Shown: positions 1-9,657 of the stretch, piece after piece
Position numbering within the stretch: position 1 is the first letter of the stretch
How the letters are laid out: every line of letters begins with the position of its first letter
NCBI RefSeq assembly: GCF_905220365.1
Contig: NC_061125.1
Location: forward strand, 11,921,831 to 11,985,830
Length of the DNA stretch: 64,000 nt
Direction: 5' to 3'
Source of the DNA: Vanessa cardui
Taxonomy: Eukaryota; Arthropoda; Insecta; Lepidoptera; Nymphalidae
The notes under the pieces: generated by a model
Seen by the model: only the letters and a program-made list of their open reading frames with translations
Database searches by the model: none
Told to the model about the DNA's origin: nothing
Translations under genes and position numbers: made by a program

Positions 1-836
1 ATTATTATCTGTATTCTTGGTGAATATTTTTAAAACCACGACAGAGAGTGCAAAAGTGAATTATAGTAAAAACTGATCGGATCATTTCAACATTCTAGGT
101 TAGCTATTTGCTTTGGGTAATATATGTTTAGTGGAGCTACATATCAAAAGTATCATTTTATCTCAATCGAGATAATTTACCAAGAAATCGGTTTTCCTTA
201 GCTCGTTATTACTTCGTGAGCCGGATACGGTACTAGGCGGGTTTACTGGTATTTTAACGTCAAATGCAATGCTCTTGACTACATACACAGCCCACTTTAC
301 GGGCACATTTAATTTAATAACTTAAGTCATTTCGTCAATGGATAACTGTATAATATCTAAATTGTAATTATTATTATATAATTCATCAATCTGATTGAAC
401 ATTCTTATGTTCTTAGTGTAGAAAGGTAATAAAATTAATAAGAATATTAAAATAAATAGCAATCACTGCCTATAATGACTTGGTAAGTACTAGAATTAAT
501 TAATTCTTTTGTAAATGTTCTGACAAGTTTGACGCATATTTGTAATAGTTAATTAAGTATTGACTTGTTTCAATTAAATAGCTTTTATTTAACGTCAATT
601 GTAAATGTGTATGAGTAATATCTTTCGAGTAAAACCAGTTTGAACCAGTTAATAATTAAAGTGGTTTCACTCAACAAGACGGAGATAAATTCTGCACATT
701 CTTTTAGTGCTGATGTTAGTACAATCTTACTTACTGAATATCTTAACTTATACCAAATCTTTGCCACATATATTGATTTTATATTATTTTTTATTATATT
801 TGTTAAATAAATTAAGATAATTCTTATGCTAATGCT

Positions 837-839
<3 letters not shown>
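1..839. other. AT-rich unique sequence, no gene seen
   Basis: No coding pattern, RNA gene or recognisable repeat. The segment around 195-310 is less AT-rich than its surroundings but matches nothing I know. The open frame on the minus strand that reaches 878 runs through the CA repeat and is an artefact. Confidence 0.5.

Positions 840-873
<34 letters not shown>
839..873. repeat. (CA)n microsatellite
   Basis: An almost perfect run of alternating A and C of about 30 bases, ending in ATACACATA. Confidence 0.95.
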
Positions 874-876
<3 letters not shown>

Positions 877-941
877 ATATCTGTTATGACTACACAAGAC
901 GCGTTATTACTTTTTCACACATATTTTGTACAATACTAATT

Positions 942-1090
942 CGCGCTAACGGCTTCGCCCTCCTGTATGAACATAACATCTTTCCAGGATGAAAGTTAGC
1001 TATGTGCCATTGCGAACTATAATCAATCCCTGTGTCAAATTTCATTCAAATCCGTTCAGCTCTGATGTGATTGAATACCAAAAATCTAAC
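942..1090. repeat. Dispersed repeat fragment, Helitron-like or LINE-like
   Basis: It starts with GCTAACGGCTTCGCCC and ends with a block of the type 'caaatttcattcaaatccgttcag ... gtgattgaat'. Both are hallmarks of a dispersed non-coding repeat common in lepidopteran genomes; related blocks recur here, for example at 16858, 19763 and 37123. The superfamily is uncertain. Confidence 0.45.
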
Positions 1091-1890
1091 CATGGAAACT
1101 GTTGCATTTATAATATTAGTAGGATATCGTGTACGGAAATGTAAACATAATATTTGATACGTAAACACAAAACGCGTAAAGACACGACTTAATAAAAACA
1201 ATACATAATACGTGCTCGCAAAACCAAAGTAACGCATATCTTATGTTTTTACTCCAGCGCTTGGAGATGTTATCTCAGCTATGTTTCAACTTGATACATT
1301 GTATTCATGTATAAAGCTTGACGCATCGCACAGATGTATGAGATAACTTAAGATATTATGACGTGTGAATAAAAATTATAAGTAGACGAGATTATGAAGA
1401 TAAACGCATTGTTTTTAGTGGACTGTGAAATGTTTGTTTATACATAATTAAAATAATTTATAATATAATTATGATAACTAGCTCATTTGTAACTGTTCGT
1501 GGAATATTATAGAGATAGCAACAATTCGGATTAACATAGGGGAATCCTCCACAATGTATATCACTATAATTATTATAATATAATGCGTGAATATTTGTAT
1601 GCATTGAATAGAAAGATAAATTATATGACGATTATGCTCTTATATCGATGGGAGACTTTATAGCAGACTTCATTTTGGAATTATTTCATTTTCAATTTAT
1701 TCAATTCACAAAAGAAAAATCTCAAAGTAAGTGACGAACTAGTTGATAATTAGAATTTTATTATAAAAGAATCTTAAATTAATTTCCTTATACAGTAAAA
1801 TTTAGTATCTTAAAATATTGATTGGTACATATGTAATGTGTACATATATAATATATTATGTATATTAAGTGGTATTAGTGTTTAAATTTT
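1091..1890. other. AT-rich sequence, nothing recognised
   Basis: No coding pattern, RNA gene or repeat homologous to others in this window. Confidence 0.45.
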
Positions 1891-1905
1891 TTTATGTTAT
1901 TTTAG

Positions 1906-2055
1906 TCTGCACAGCTGACTCAGATTACGTTTTTAAAAATCTCTCTCAATTGAGGTTGTCTGGAAGAGATGATGATAAAGTAGCCATAAGTCCGTATGTA
2001 GAACATATCAAACATATAGTCCTCAGATTTCTATATAATATTATGTTTTATTGAA
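1906..2055 (+). other. Candidate exon (unassigned)
   Basis: A T-rich tract ending TTATTTTAG at 1905 looks like a splice acceptor. It is followed by an open frame of about 49 codons. Residues early in the frame (C-T-A-D-S-D-Y-V-F-K-N-L, then L-S-G-R-D-D-D-K) are more charged and less biased than chance frames in this DNA. The frame ends at a TGA where a SINE-B copy begins, so the 3' part may be interrupted by that insertion. No family is recognised and chance is a real possibility. Confidence 0.18.
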
Positions 2056-2274
2056 GACCTCCGTGGTCGAGTGGCGTGTACTCCGGTTTTCATGGGTACC
2101 CCACTCCGAGGTCCCGGGTTCGATTCCCGGCCGATTCGATGTAGATTATCATTAGTTTTCTATCTTGTCTTGGGTCTGGGTGTTTGTGGTACCGTCGTTA
2201 CTTCTTATTTCCCATAACACAAGTGCTTTGGTTACTCACATTAGGATTAGGGTAATGTATGATGATGATGATGC
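2053..2274 (+). mobile_element. tRNA-derived SINE, family B, copy 1
   Basis: The head resembles a tRNA gene: an A-box-like GTGGTCGAGTGGCG and a B box GGGTTCGATTCCC near 2118-2130. A non-tRNA body follows (TCTTGGGTCTGGGTGTTTGTGG, spanning about 2167-2190), and the element ends in (ATG)n at about 2262-2274. Copies with the same order lie at 3731 (minus), 8201 (plus) and 51238 (minus), which establishes a family. The tRNA head is not a functional tRNA because it cannot be folded into a complete cloverleaf. Confidence 0.85.
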
Positions 2275-2589
2275 TCATATTTATTTATTTACTTATTTAT
2301 TAATTTGTGGTGTACACTAAATTAAAGTAACATTAAGAACATTAACATTAAATTATTCTATATATGTTTATAAATATAGAAATGATTGATACAAGTGTGA
2401 TGTTAATTTGCAACTTGTTGATGACCATAGCTGCTGTGTTTATACTGCACGTCACGGCTCTCCCCCGTATATTAATCACATGACCTGGCCTCACCCCGGG
2501 ACAAAGATGTAGCGAAAGATACAACACATATCTACTTAATTAAAAACCCTCAGCGTCAATGCATCGTAATCACGTGATCTAATATGTCT

Positions 2590-2690
2590 CAGTGTCACGC
2601 CGCCAACCATGGGATCTAATATATCACATTACTAGTACTTGTAATTACACTGGCCTACTCAAACTTCATGCATAAAACATAGTTTATATT
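2590..2690 (-). repeat. Repeat family C fragment (LINE-tail-like), reverse orientation
   Basis: It contains 'gccaaccatgggatctaa ... gtaattacactggcctactcaaacttc', matching the middle of better-preserved copies such as 24616-24912. Strongly diverged, with both ends lost. Strand is given relative to the A-tailed copy at 28914-29208. Confidence 0.5.
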
Positions 2691-2829
2691 TTGCTGTATA
2701 ATTATTCACGAACGGTAACTCGTTCTAAAATAATCTTGTAAAATAAAGAAAGACTCATTTGCTTATATACATTTTTATATGAATGTGATTTAAAGTCTCA
2801 AAAAGATTTTTCTAGTCTTCTTTCTATCG

Positions 2830-3050
2830 AGCCACTGGTGGTATATTTGGTGATAATCCTTTGTACATGTACATTTAGGTACCACCAACTCATCACATAG
2901 TCCACAGCCAAATAGTATAGTATGCTTAATATAATTTTCACTAGGTAAATACAGGCGCAAGGGCTAAGGTGGCTAAGGTGGTGCATTGGCAATAAGATAT
3001 GATTATTGTTTTCTATTGTCAATGTCAATGGATGGTACTAGTGTAGTGAC
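2830..3050 (+). repeat. Repeat family C, diverged copy
   Basis: The order of blocks (ggtaccaccaactcatcacatag, ggcgcaagggc, ggtgcattggc, caatgtcaatggatgg) follows the forward consensus seen at 28914-29208. Old, with many substitutions and small deletions. An open frame on the minus strand over it is meaningless. Confidence 0.6.
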
Positions 3051-3229
3051 CCATTTGCACTTCCCGATTTAGTTTAAAGTCCAATTTTATTTATGTGAGT
3101 GTTTTTGGTACATTACATTATTTACGAATAAAAACTTTTTGTAATTAAATCCTAATATAATGTATTTAATAAGTTATACTTTAAGGTAAATATAACGATT
3201 CAATAACAAATTATATTTATTGTCATATC

Positions 3230-3640
3230 TGTATCGCGTTATTCTTTGACCACATTACCACTGCACCCTAAGGTGAGAGACGTGATGGCTTATTAGGGGA
3301 ACTTAGAACTTTAGGGTTGTGTTTACCTATATGAGGGAACACGGGATATGTTTACCTATACCAGCGCTTACAAAACTTATATTTTTATCTCTGTCACTAT
3401 AACATTGTTGAAAAGAGACAAAAGTCCAAGTAAATTCCCGGCTAAATGTCGACAGCATATGCCTTTAAGGGAGACACGAGATGAACAGAAATGCCTCAGG
3501 CTCGAGGGAAATATACGGTGGATTCTTTATAGGGTGAGACGTCAATCGGGATTAAAATTCAAAAGGCTAATAGTCGCCCGTTTCGATTTGTCTAATGATA
3601 TATAATATAGCTATTTCGATTAGTGTGAGCTGGTCGAAAG
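3230..3640. other. Unique, less AT-rich island with a short open frame
   Basis: No family recognised. An open frame of 85 codons on the plus strand (3348-3605) is rich in Lys and Arg in its second half, but has no acceptor signal or known motif. It could be regulatory DNA, a decayed element or chance. Confidence 0.25.
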
Positions 3641-3730
3641 TTTAATCACTTGTAATTTTTGTTTTTCAATACGATTACTAAGTGATTAATTATTGTTGAC
3701 GTTTCAAATTGTTTTTTTTTATATATTGGA

Positions 3731-3936
3731 CAACATCATATACATTACTCTGATGCCAATGTAAGTTAAAGTACTTGTGTTAAGGAAAATCAGAAGTAAG
3801 GACGGTATCACAAACACCCAGACCCAAGACAACATAGAAAACTATTGAACTATTTCTGCATCGATTCAGACGGGAATCGAACCCGGGACGTATCCATGAA
3901 AACCGGTATACACACTAATCGACCACGGAGGTCGTC
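3731..3936 (-). mobile_element. tRNA-derived SINE, family B, copy 2
   Basis: Reverse complement of the family B pattern: the B box appears as GGGAATCGAACCC near 3871-3883, the head as CGACCACGGAGGTCGTC near 3920-3936, and the body as CACAAACACCCAGACCCAAG. The segment between A and B boxes is shorter than in copy 1. Confidence 0.85.
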
Positions 3937-4039
3937 AAAAGTGTTTAGTATAATGGCATTACAGTCCTTAGATGAAACACTATAAGACAATTGGAAACAC
4001 TTTGATACATTGTACATTTCTAATAATTACGTCTAAATA

Positions 4040-4238
4040 ATATTGAGCCAGGTTTCGGGTCCTCACGGTATGCACAAGCGATTTTGTCACGAAAATACGG
4101 AGTGGGTACCACTGGTTTTTTAGTGGGTATTCCTCCTCTGGCACACCACGTATTCTCAGCAATGGTAAGTCCCACGAAACACACCCTGCGCTTCAGGTGG
4201 GGAAACGCATAAGAGTGCTTTCCAACGAAAAAAAAAAA
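4040..4238 (+). mobile_element. R1-clade retrotransposon 3' tail, heavily 5'-truncated
   Basis: The block at 4098-4130 (GGGTACCACTGG, TTTTTTAGTGGGTA) matches the 3' UTR of the minus-strand R1-like element at 9380-11583, near 9515-9540. Further downstream both share a 'gtcccac', a 'gtgggg(a)aa.cgc', and a 'tttccaacga / tttccagcga' immediately before the A-tail. The tail here is an 11-A run at 4228-4238. Only about 200 bp of non-coding 3' end remains. I could not identify a target-site duplication, so the 5' boundary is approximate. Confidence 0.75.
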
Positions 4239-4599
4239 GTTACAATACTACATTCTCTTCACTTTTAAACTCGAATATAACAAATAAAAACACTATCACA
4301 ATTAAAATTAAATAGTATTAGCGTGAGATAATTTATAAGAACATCAATATTGAACAAAAAAATTAATTAAGTAATTCGTTTCCGTTCACATTGAAACACA
4401 AGAACAGCACAAACGAGGAATCGAAGGAAATGAAATAACCGACAACATCCACTCAATGCGATACGCCTCATCAAGATCAAGATATGGACCATTAGACAGA
4501 GTATTAATAACATTTCATTAATAAATCAACGTATCAATAGCTTTATAGTAAAGAGCTTATGCAATAAAACGAACCATAACGATGATTCTTAGTGTATCA
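4239..4599. other. AT-rich sequence, nothing recognised
   Basis: No gene or repeat visible. Confidence 0.4.
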
Positions 4600-4845
4600 C
4601 TGATATAGTTCAATGGTCAGAACATGTCAAACTTAACCGAAGATTATGGAATCAATTCCATACACGTACTGTTTAATTTTTATCTACAGTTCTTGCATTC
4701 GAAGAAATCGTAAGGAAACCTGCATATGTGAGATTAAAATATGTCACAAGTACGTCCGTGAGACCGCTTTTGAATATCGTGAAATAAGCACTCAGCCTTC
4801 TCCTCGATACCCTTAGCCCAACGATGGGAATAATAGTGGGTGAGA
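4600..4845 (+). mobile_element. SINE family A, ancient relic
   Basis: The order of blocks matches the better copies at 15959 and 21642: 'gttcaatggtcagaaca', 'cttaaccgaagattatgg', 'atcgtaaggaaacctgcatatgtg', 'ccttctcctcgatacccttagccca'. Many substitutions; the tRNA head is barely readable. Confidence 0.6.
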
Positions 4846-5950
4846 AAAGAGGCTCATCTTATGAGATACAAATAATAACATTATGTAGCGCAAATATGAT
4901 TATATTTATAAGGATGTTTGGGAGGATTTCATTACAGTTACTGCATACAAAATATTGCAAATTGATAAAGATGAGAAAAAAATATTACATAGATATTAAG
5001 TACTACACCGTAGGTAGTAAACAAGAACAAGTGGTATTGCGTGATGTATCGATCATAGGGAGGGCTCGGTTTAGTCAAGTACATTACTTTATACAGTTTA
5101 CATTTCCTTTATTTTTACATTAACTACAAAAAAGAATGATTACTTATCTGTCTTCAAAAAAAAAATGTCAATTCAACTGTTTTTTCGTTGTCTCAAAATT
5201 CTGTTATTTATGGACTGATTCGGATATATCCCATTATGATATGGGAAATGGAACCAATTCAATCTAAAAAAATCAACACCGTTTTTTTTGTTCCAGTTTT
5301 AAATTAATTTCAAATATATAATAATAAACATCCTATAAAGTCAATTGTCAAAGTCATGCCTAATCTTTTAATATAATATAATATATGAAGTAATAAAGCT
5401 AGTATTACATACATCATTGAAATATTATTAACTTCTGACTCACATTATACAGTCTTAAGACGAGACATAATACAAAGAAAATTTCACATTTAAAGCTTTA
5501 TTACAAATTGTTTAAAATCAATTAGCAAAGTTTCAATCTTAATTGCCATAAAAATTAATAACACGGTCCGTTTGTGTTTTTTGTAAGTGTGAATAAATGA
5601 TTAGCGAATTTAATTTGCAATTCAAAATATTTGTATTTTAAAACAAGATTTGCATACAAAATTGATATGGCGCGGTTTGCACTAACAAAATCACCTAAGG
5701 ATCCAATTATAAATAATTGTACGTCGTTAGGGGCTGTTTCTTTAAATCCTATGACTTGTGAAAAAAACTCTATGAATGGCTTGTTAGCGTTTTCCAGTTG
5801 GCCCCTTGGGTATAGGCGTGAGCTATATAATTTAAGGACATGCCATGGAACTGAGCGGAGCGATTTTTTACACTGATATCAAACTATGAAAAATGATTGT
5901 TTGTTAACCCAAGTATACGCATTCGAAATATATTATACTATTTAAAAATT
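4846..5950. other. AT-rich unique sequence with one unassigned open frame
   Basis: An 81-codon frame at 5631-5876 (plus) has fairly even amino-acid use, including a W-P-L-G-Y-R-R-E-L segment near its end. It has no splice signals, motif or neighbours to support it. Otherwise nothing recognised. Confidence 0.25.
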
Positions 5951-5954
5951 TTGA

Positions 5955-6110
5955 CTCAGGACCTGATCCGGCTTCACGCGGGTGCAATACTGATACTAAA
6001 TATATAAATATATACTAAATTGTCCATGTATTATAAATATACAAAAACCTTCCTCTCTAATCACTCTACAATTAAATGAAACCGCATCAAAATCAAAAAG
6101 TAAAATTTAA
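5955..6110 (-). repeat. Helitron-like non-autonomous repeat fragment
   Basis: Begins 'ctgatccggcttcacgcgggtgcaatactgatactaaatata' and continues 'aaaaaccttcctctctaatcactctac'. The same order is found at 18655 and 29593, where the block starts near CTAGT or CTAGC. Read on the minus strand this is a terminus ending in CTAG, as Helitrons have. The superfamily call is inference. Confidence 0.55.
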
Positions 6111-6530
6111 CTAGTAGTTTATGTTTTTGACAGGCTGGTTATTCTTATCTCTTTTATATGACTGGCTTAAGAAATCATAATTTTTATTATTAACCATATA
6201 TTCTTTTTTTATTTATAAATAGAAACGGTATCTTATCTATTGAAACCTCGGACTATAAATTTAGTAAAGTCAGGGAACCTTTTTATATGAACAGGACGAA
6301 TGTTGCAATTCCTTTACATTAAAAAGTTTTATTGCAAGCAAATATAGGTATTAATTTTAAGTTATTCAAATATTGGACATATTTACCATAATGTACATAA
6401 ATAATACATATATAGTTATGGTTATTTATATATGATTTTTGGAGGTCTCTAAAGCATATTATAGTATATCTTTCCCAAGTAGAACAACAATAAAGTGTTA
6501 TTATATATTTAAAAAAATATATTGTGTACA
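6111..6530. other. AT-rich sequence, nothing recognised
   Basis: No gene or repeat visible. The minus-strand open frame over 6319-6531 is an AT-rich chance frame. Confidence 0.4.
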
Positions 6531-6535
6531 TAAAA

Positions 6536-6775
6536 TGTGCATCTTAATCGACGATTGTGGGTTCAAATCCAGGAAAGTACCACCGTATATATATGTACTT
6601 GTATCTTGTTTATAATTCAATTCATGCTCGACGGTGAAGGTAAACATCGCGAGGGAACCATAACGAGTCTAATTTGAATGCAATCGTACCACATATACAT
6701 GTATACTAGCATTGAAGCAGCGATTTGGAATCAACTCTTAACCTTCACCGTAAAGGGAGACTTTTACTTTATTAT
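6536..6775 (+). mobile_element. SINE family A, relic lacking its 5' end
   Basis: Begins inside the tRNA-like head ('gtgcatcttaatcgacgattgtgggttcaaatccagg', B box GGTTCAAATCC) and continues 'cggtgaaggtaaacatcgcgagggaacc'. The A box is missing and the 3' third is scrambled. Confidence 0.7.
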
Positions 6776-7440
6776 TTAGACATATTTATTAATAATAATA
6801 GTTATTCAAGTATATTAATATGACATTATGCGGGTTTAATAATCGATTCTAACAAAGCAGGTGTCGTTGACAACACGATGGCAAATCGGTGTCTCGCCGT
6901 TGAGATAATTGAGTTCGTAATTTGGGTTCCTTATGTCTGATTTCATTTTTTTTATGTTTTATTTAAAAGAAAATTATTTACTCTGGTCATGTACAAACAT
7001 TATAGGATTTTAATAAGAATTTACAAATATGTTCTATATATTTTTGAACTAAATATTCATAGTTCAAGAGTATACTCTACTATGTCCTGTGGTTCCAATG
7101 CAAAATATAGAAAAATATTATCGAAACCGTCCATAGTTTGTGACACCAAACGACTTAAGTAAGATAAATTGTAAATTTTCCATATATTACTTACAATTAA
7201 ATATAAAACTTTACAAATATAACTTACTAGAAAAAAATCCTAATGAGAGTAGCGCCAGGTCACTGACGATAAAATATTGCTAATTTTTACAATCAGCTTA
7301 CATACAAACGACACCCTTAACTGGCATAATGGCAGCCAATCCATGAAATATTCTATATAAAGTACATCTGGGGTAAAAATGGTTTAAAAAGACCGCTCTG
7401 CTATCATTATGCGAATCTAAATCGATCAATATCAACGGAA
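6776..7440. other. AT-rich sequence, nothing recognised
   Basis: No gene or repeat visible. Confidence 0.4.
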
Positions 7441-7543
7441 CCCTTTGTCACCGAAGCCAAATTGTTTACGTTTTTTGCCTCCATCCGAGCCACCTGCCGC
7501 ACCATTAGTGCCGGAACCGAATTCACTACCATCGTCACAAATA
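7430..7543 (-). other. Candidate C-terminal coding fragment, Gly/Lys-rich
   Basis: On the minus strand a frame of about 37 codons ends at a TGA near 7437-7439. It reads as a Gly/Ser-rich stretch followed by G-G-K-K-R-K-Q-F-G-F-G-D-K. The DNA is distinctly richer in G and C than its surroundings. The K-R-x-F-G-F-G-x-K string faintly recalls the C-terminal region of EBP2-type nucleolar proteins, but that is from memory and rests on few residues. It could be the last exon of a gene, a piece of a processed pseudogene, or chance. No A-tail follows. Confidence 0.25.
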
Positions 7544-7604
7544 TAATTTTATTTTGATTACACCGCCTAACGTTTGTTTTACGATTATTTTGTTACCGCA
7601 ATAG

Positions 7605-8176
7605 ATGGTTACAGTTTTGCTAGAAATATATGCTTTTATTGTTCTATACCGTTCCGACTTCATGTCAAATGTCATTATGTATGTACGAAAAAATATTAAT
7701 GATTTCATGAGAAAATGTGATACTCATAACATTGGTACAAGGAACAAACACAAACTTGTTACTCCTGTTACTCGACTACATAGAGTCAGTAACTCCTTTG
7801 TGGGGCAATGTATACGGTTTTACAACAGGATCCCAGAAAGCGTTCAAAATGCCTCTGTTGCCAAATTTAAAAAAATTATTAAGGAACGCTTGTGTGCAAA
7901 AGGTTATTATACAATTAATGAGTTTATGATCGATAGCACACCTTGGGAATGATACGATCGCCTCCTGGCTATTTCATCTCATACTAAATTGTTTATTTAT
8001 ATAATACATAAGACAAGCAAAAAAAAAAACCCGCTGAGTTTCTTTCGCCGGTTCTTCTCAGGTCAGGGTATTTTCTTTCCGAACCGGTGGTAGTGTTTCA
8101 ATTGACCATCAATAAGAAAGTGTAATGCTTCTATATTGAATAAAGATATTTGAGTTTGAGTTTTGAGTTTGAAATG
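7605..8176 (+). mobile_element. Non-LTR LINE (Jockey/CR1-like) 3' fragment with ORF2 C-terminus
   Basis: A 115-codon open frame (7605-7952) ends in a pattern typical of the C-terminus of insect LINE reverse-transcriptase polyproteins: R-L-H-R-V-S-N-S-F-V-G, then I-R-F-Y-N-R-I-P, K-G-Y-Y-T-I-N-E and P-W-E before the stop. The roughly 200-bp 3' UTR includes 'ttctttcgccggttcttctcaggtc' and ends in a TTTGAG-type repeat (8143-8170). Endonuclease and polymerase domains are absent because of 5' truncation. The reading start shown is only the first usable codon; the coding match begins around residue 17. A second copy of the same tail lies at 34480-34708 on the minus strand. Confidence 0.85.
7663..7952 (+). 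pseudogene. LINE ORF2 C-terminal remnant
   Basis: This is the part of the preceding LINE that still codes, about 96 codons without a frameshift, ending in T-P-W-E-stop. It contains no catalytic residues; in such elements this end follows the reverse-transcriptase thumb. It cannot mobilise anything by itself. An uninterrupted frame suggests a moderately young insertion. Confidence 0.75.
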
Positions 8177-8200
8177 AGATTTTTTTTTTACTTAATTTAT

Positions 8201-8430
8201 TGACATCCGTGGTCACGTGGTGTATACACCGGTTTTCATGGGTACGCTACTCCGAGGTCCCGGGTTCGATTCCCGGCTCAGTCAATGTGGATTATCATTA
8301 GTTCTCTATGTTGTCTTGGGTCTGGGTGTTTGTGGTACCGTCGTTACTTCTGATTTTCCATAACACAAATGTTTTAGTTACTTACATTGGCATCAGAGTA
8401 ATGTAGGTATGTGATGTTGTCTCATTTTCA
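8201..8430 (+). mobile_element. tRNA-derived SINE, family B, copy 3
   Basis: Starts 'tgacatccgtggtcacgtgg', B box GGGTTCGATTCCC near 8261-8273, body 'gtcttgggtctgggtgtttgtgg', end 'cattggcatcagagtaatgtagg'. It lies 25 bp downstream of the LINE tail. Well preserved. Confidence 0.88.
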
Positions 8431-9365
8431 TTGATTCCAATGTTTAGGAGGAGTTCAGTTACAAATACACGGAAAGAAGAATATTGTAATAAAAAATGTT
8501 TGATAAAATATTATTCAGTCATAAAAGGGTAAGGGTATTGTTGCAATATATAAAAATGATTCATATCTTTTTGTGATCAATAGTCGATCACAGTGAGATA
8601 GATTGGTATAAAAAAAAAAACATATTTGTTTACGGTAAAGGTATTTATCATATTCACTTTGTTACAACTCATCACTAGATGGCGCTCCCACATTAAGTGC
8701 TATACAAGTATTTCCCAAAAGTATAGGTCGAGACCCACTGGGGTGTAGTCAGCGATTATAGGGTGTGTTTATGATCCTTGTCTTGCCTTGTTTGATAAAG
8801 TTAAATACATAATTATTATGCGAGGCAAAATTTTCGGCTAATTAGTATTAAAAAAAAAAATCCGAAATAAATTTAACGTATTTAGCTTATTGCGATTACA
8901 AGAATAAACCTTTTTTTTATTAAAGCAAAAGATAAAGGTGAGTCCGATTCGAAAATTATAGTTAGGTTTGGGTGCTGTCCAGCCATCTTTGGGAACCACT
9001 GTCTATAGCATTCGACCGATTGCCATGATAGTTTATCTGAATAAGTAAGTACGACATGTATTTGGGATTTCAATAGTGTATTAAAACAATATATTAAACA
9101 AAGATTTATGCAATATTTTGAAAACATATTATTTTTTTTTATATAATAATAGTTATATGATAATAATTAAACATTTGATTAATTTTATTATCTTTTACTC
9201 AGTAGATTTTTTTCAATTGAATTGTGTCATTACCAATTTACAAGATAAAGTAATATTTCTATTTTCCACTCCGACGAAAGTAATTTTGTTTTAGAAGTCG
9301 GTACAAAAATAGACTAAAGGCTAAGCTTCCAATCTCCGAATTTTACATCGCTATTCGGCCCGAAT
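8431..9365. other. AT-rich sequence, nothing recognised
   Basis: No gene or repeat visible apart from short A and T runs. Confidence 0.4.
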
Positions 9366-9379
9366 AACCGGGTTGACCT
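9366..9379. repeat. Target-site duplication of R1-like element, copy 1
   Basis: AACCGGGTTGACCT, identical to 11584-11597. Together they bracket the insertion. The matching bases end exactly where the oligo-T (A-tail on the minus strand) begins. Confidence 0.95.
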
Positions 9380-9405
9380 TTTTTTTTTTTTTTTTTTTTT
9401 TTTTT

Positions 9406-9657
9406 CTCGCTGGAAAAACGCTTTACGCGCTTCCCCCACGTGATGGAAAGTGGGGGGGTGTGTGGGACTCCCCGGAGCCCTGGACGCCGAGTGCGCCCAA
9501 GTACGCCGGGTTTACCCACTAAAAAACCAGCGGTACCCTCTGCGTCTTTCGATGGACGCCACGGGATCGCTTACGCATGCTACCGTGACGCCCTGACGGT
9601 CGGCCCACCTATGCGGGCCTCATACACCTAGGGGTGATTCCCGGGGTAGTGTAGCGC
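9406..9657 (-). other. 3' UTR of the R1-like element
   Basis: Non-coding segment between the ORF2 stop and the A-tail. It carries the motif G-G-T-T-T-T-(TT)-AGTGGGTA (read on minus) near 9513-9532, which recurs in the fragments at 4098 and 12770. In R1-clade elements the 3' UTR is where the reverse transcriptase recognises its template, so conservation of this block may mark that function; this is inference. Confidence 0.7.

Noticed and set aside
585..878. 97-codon minus-strand frame starting with a C-M-C-V-C-V repeat
   Set aside because: It is translation of the (CA)n microsatellite followed by AT-rich chance code.
2053..2140. Possible tRNA gene (clear A and B boxes)
   Set aside because: It is the head of a SINE: the same head plus unrelated body occurs four times, and a full cloverleaf cannot be formed.
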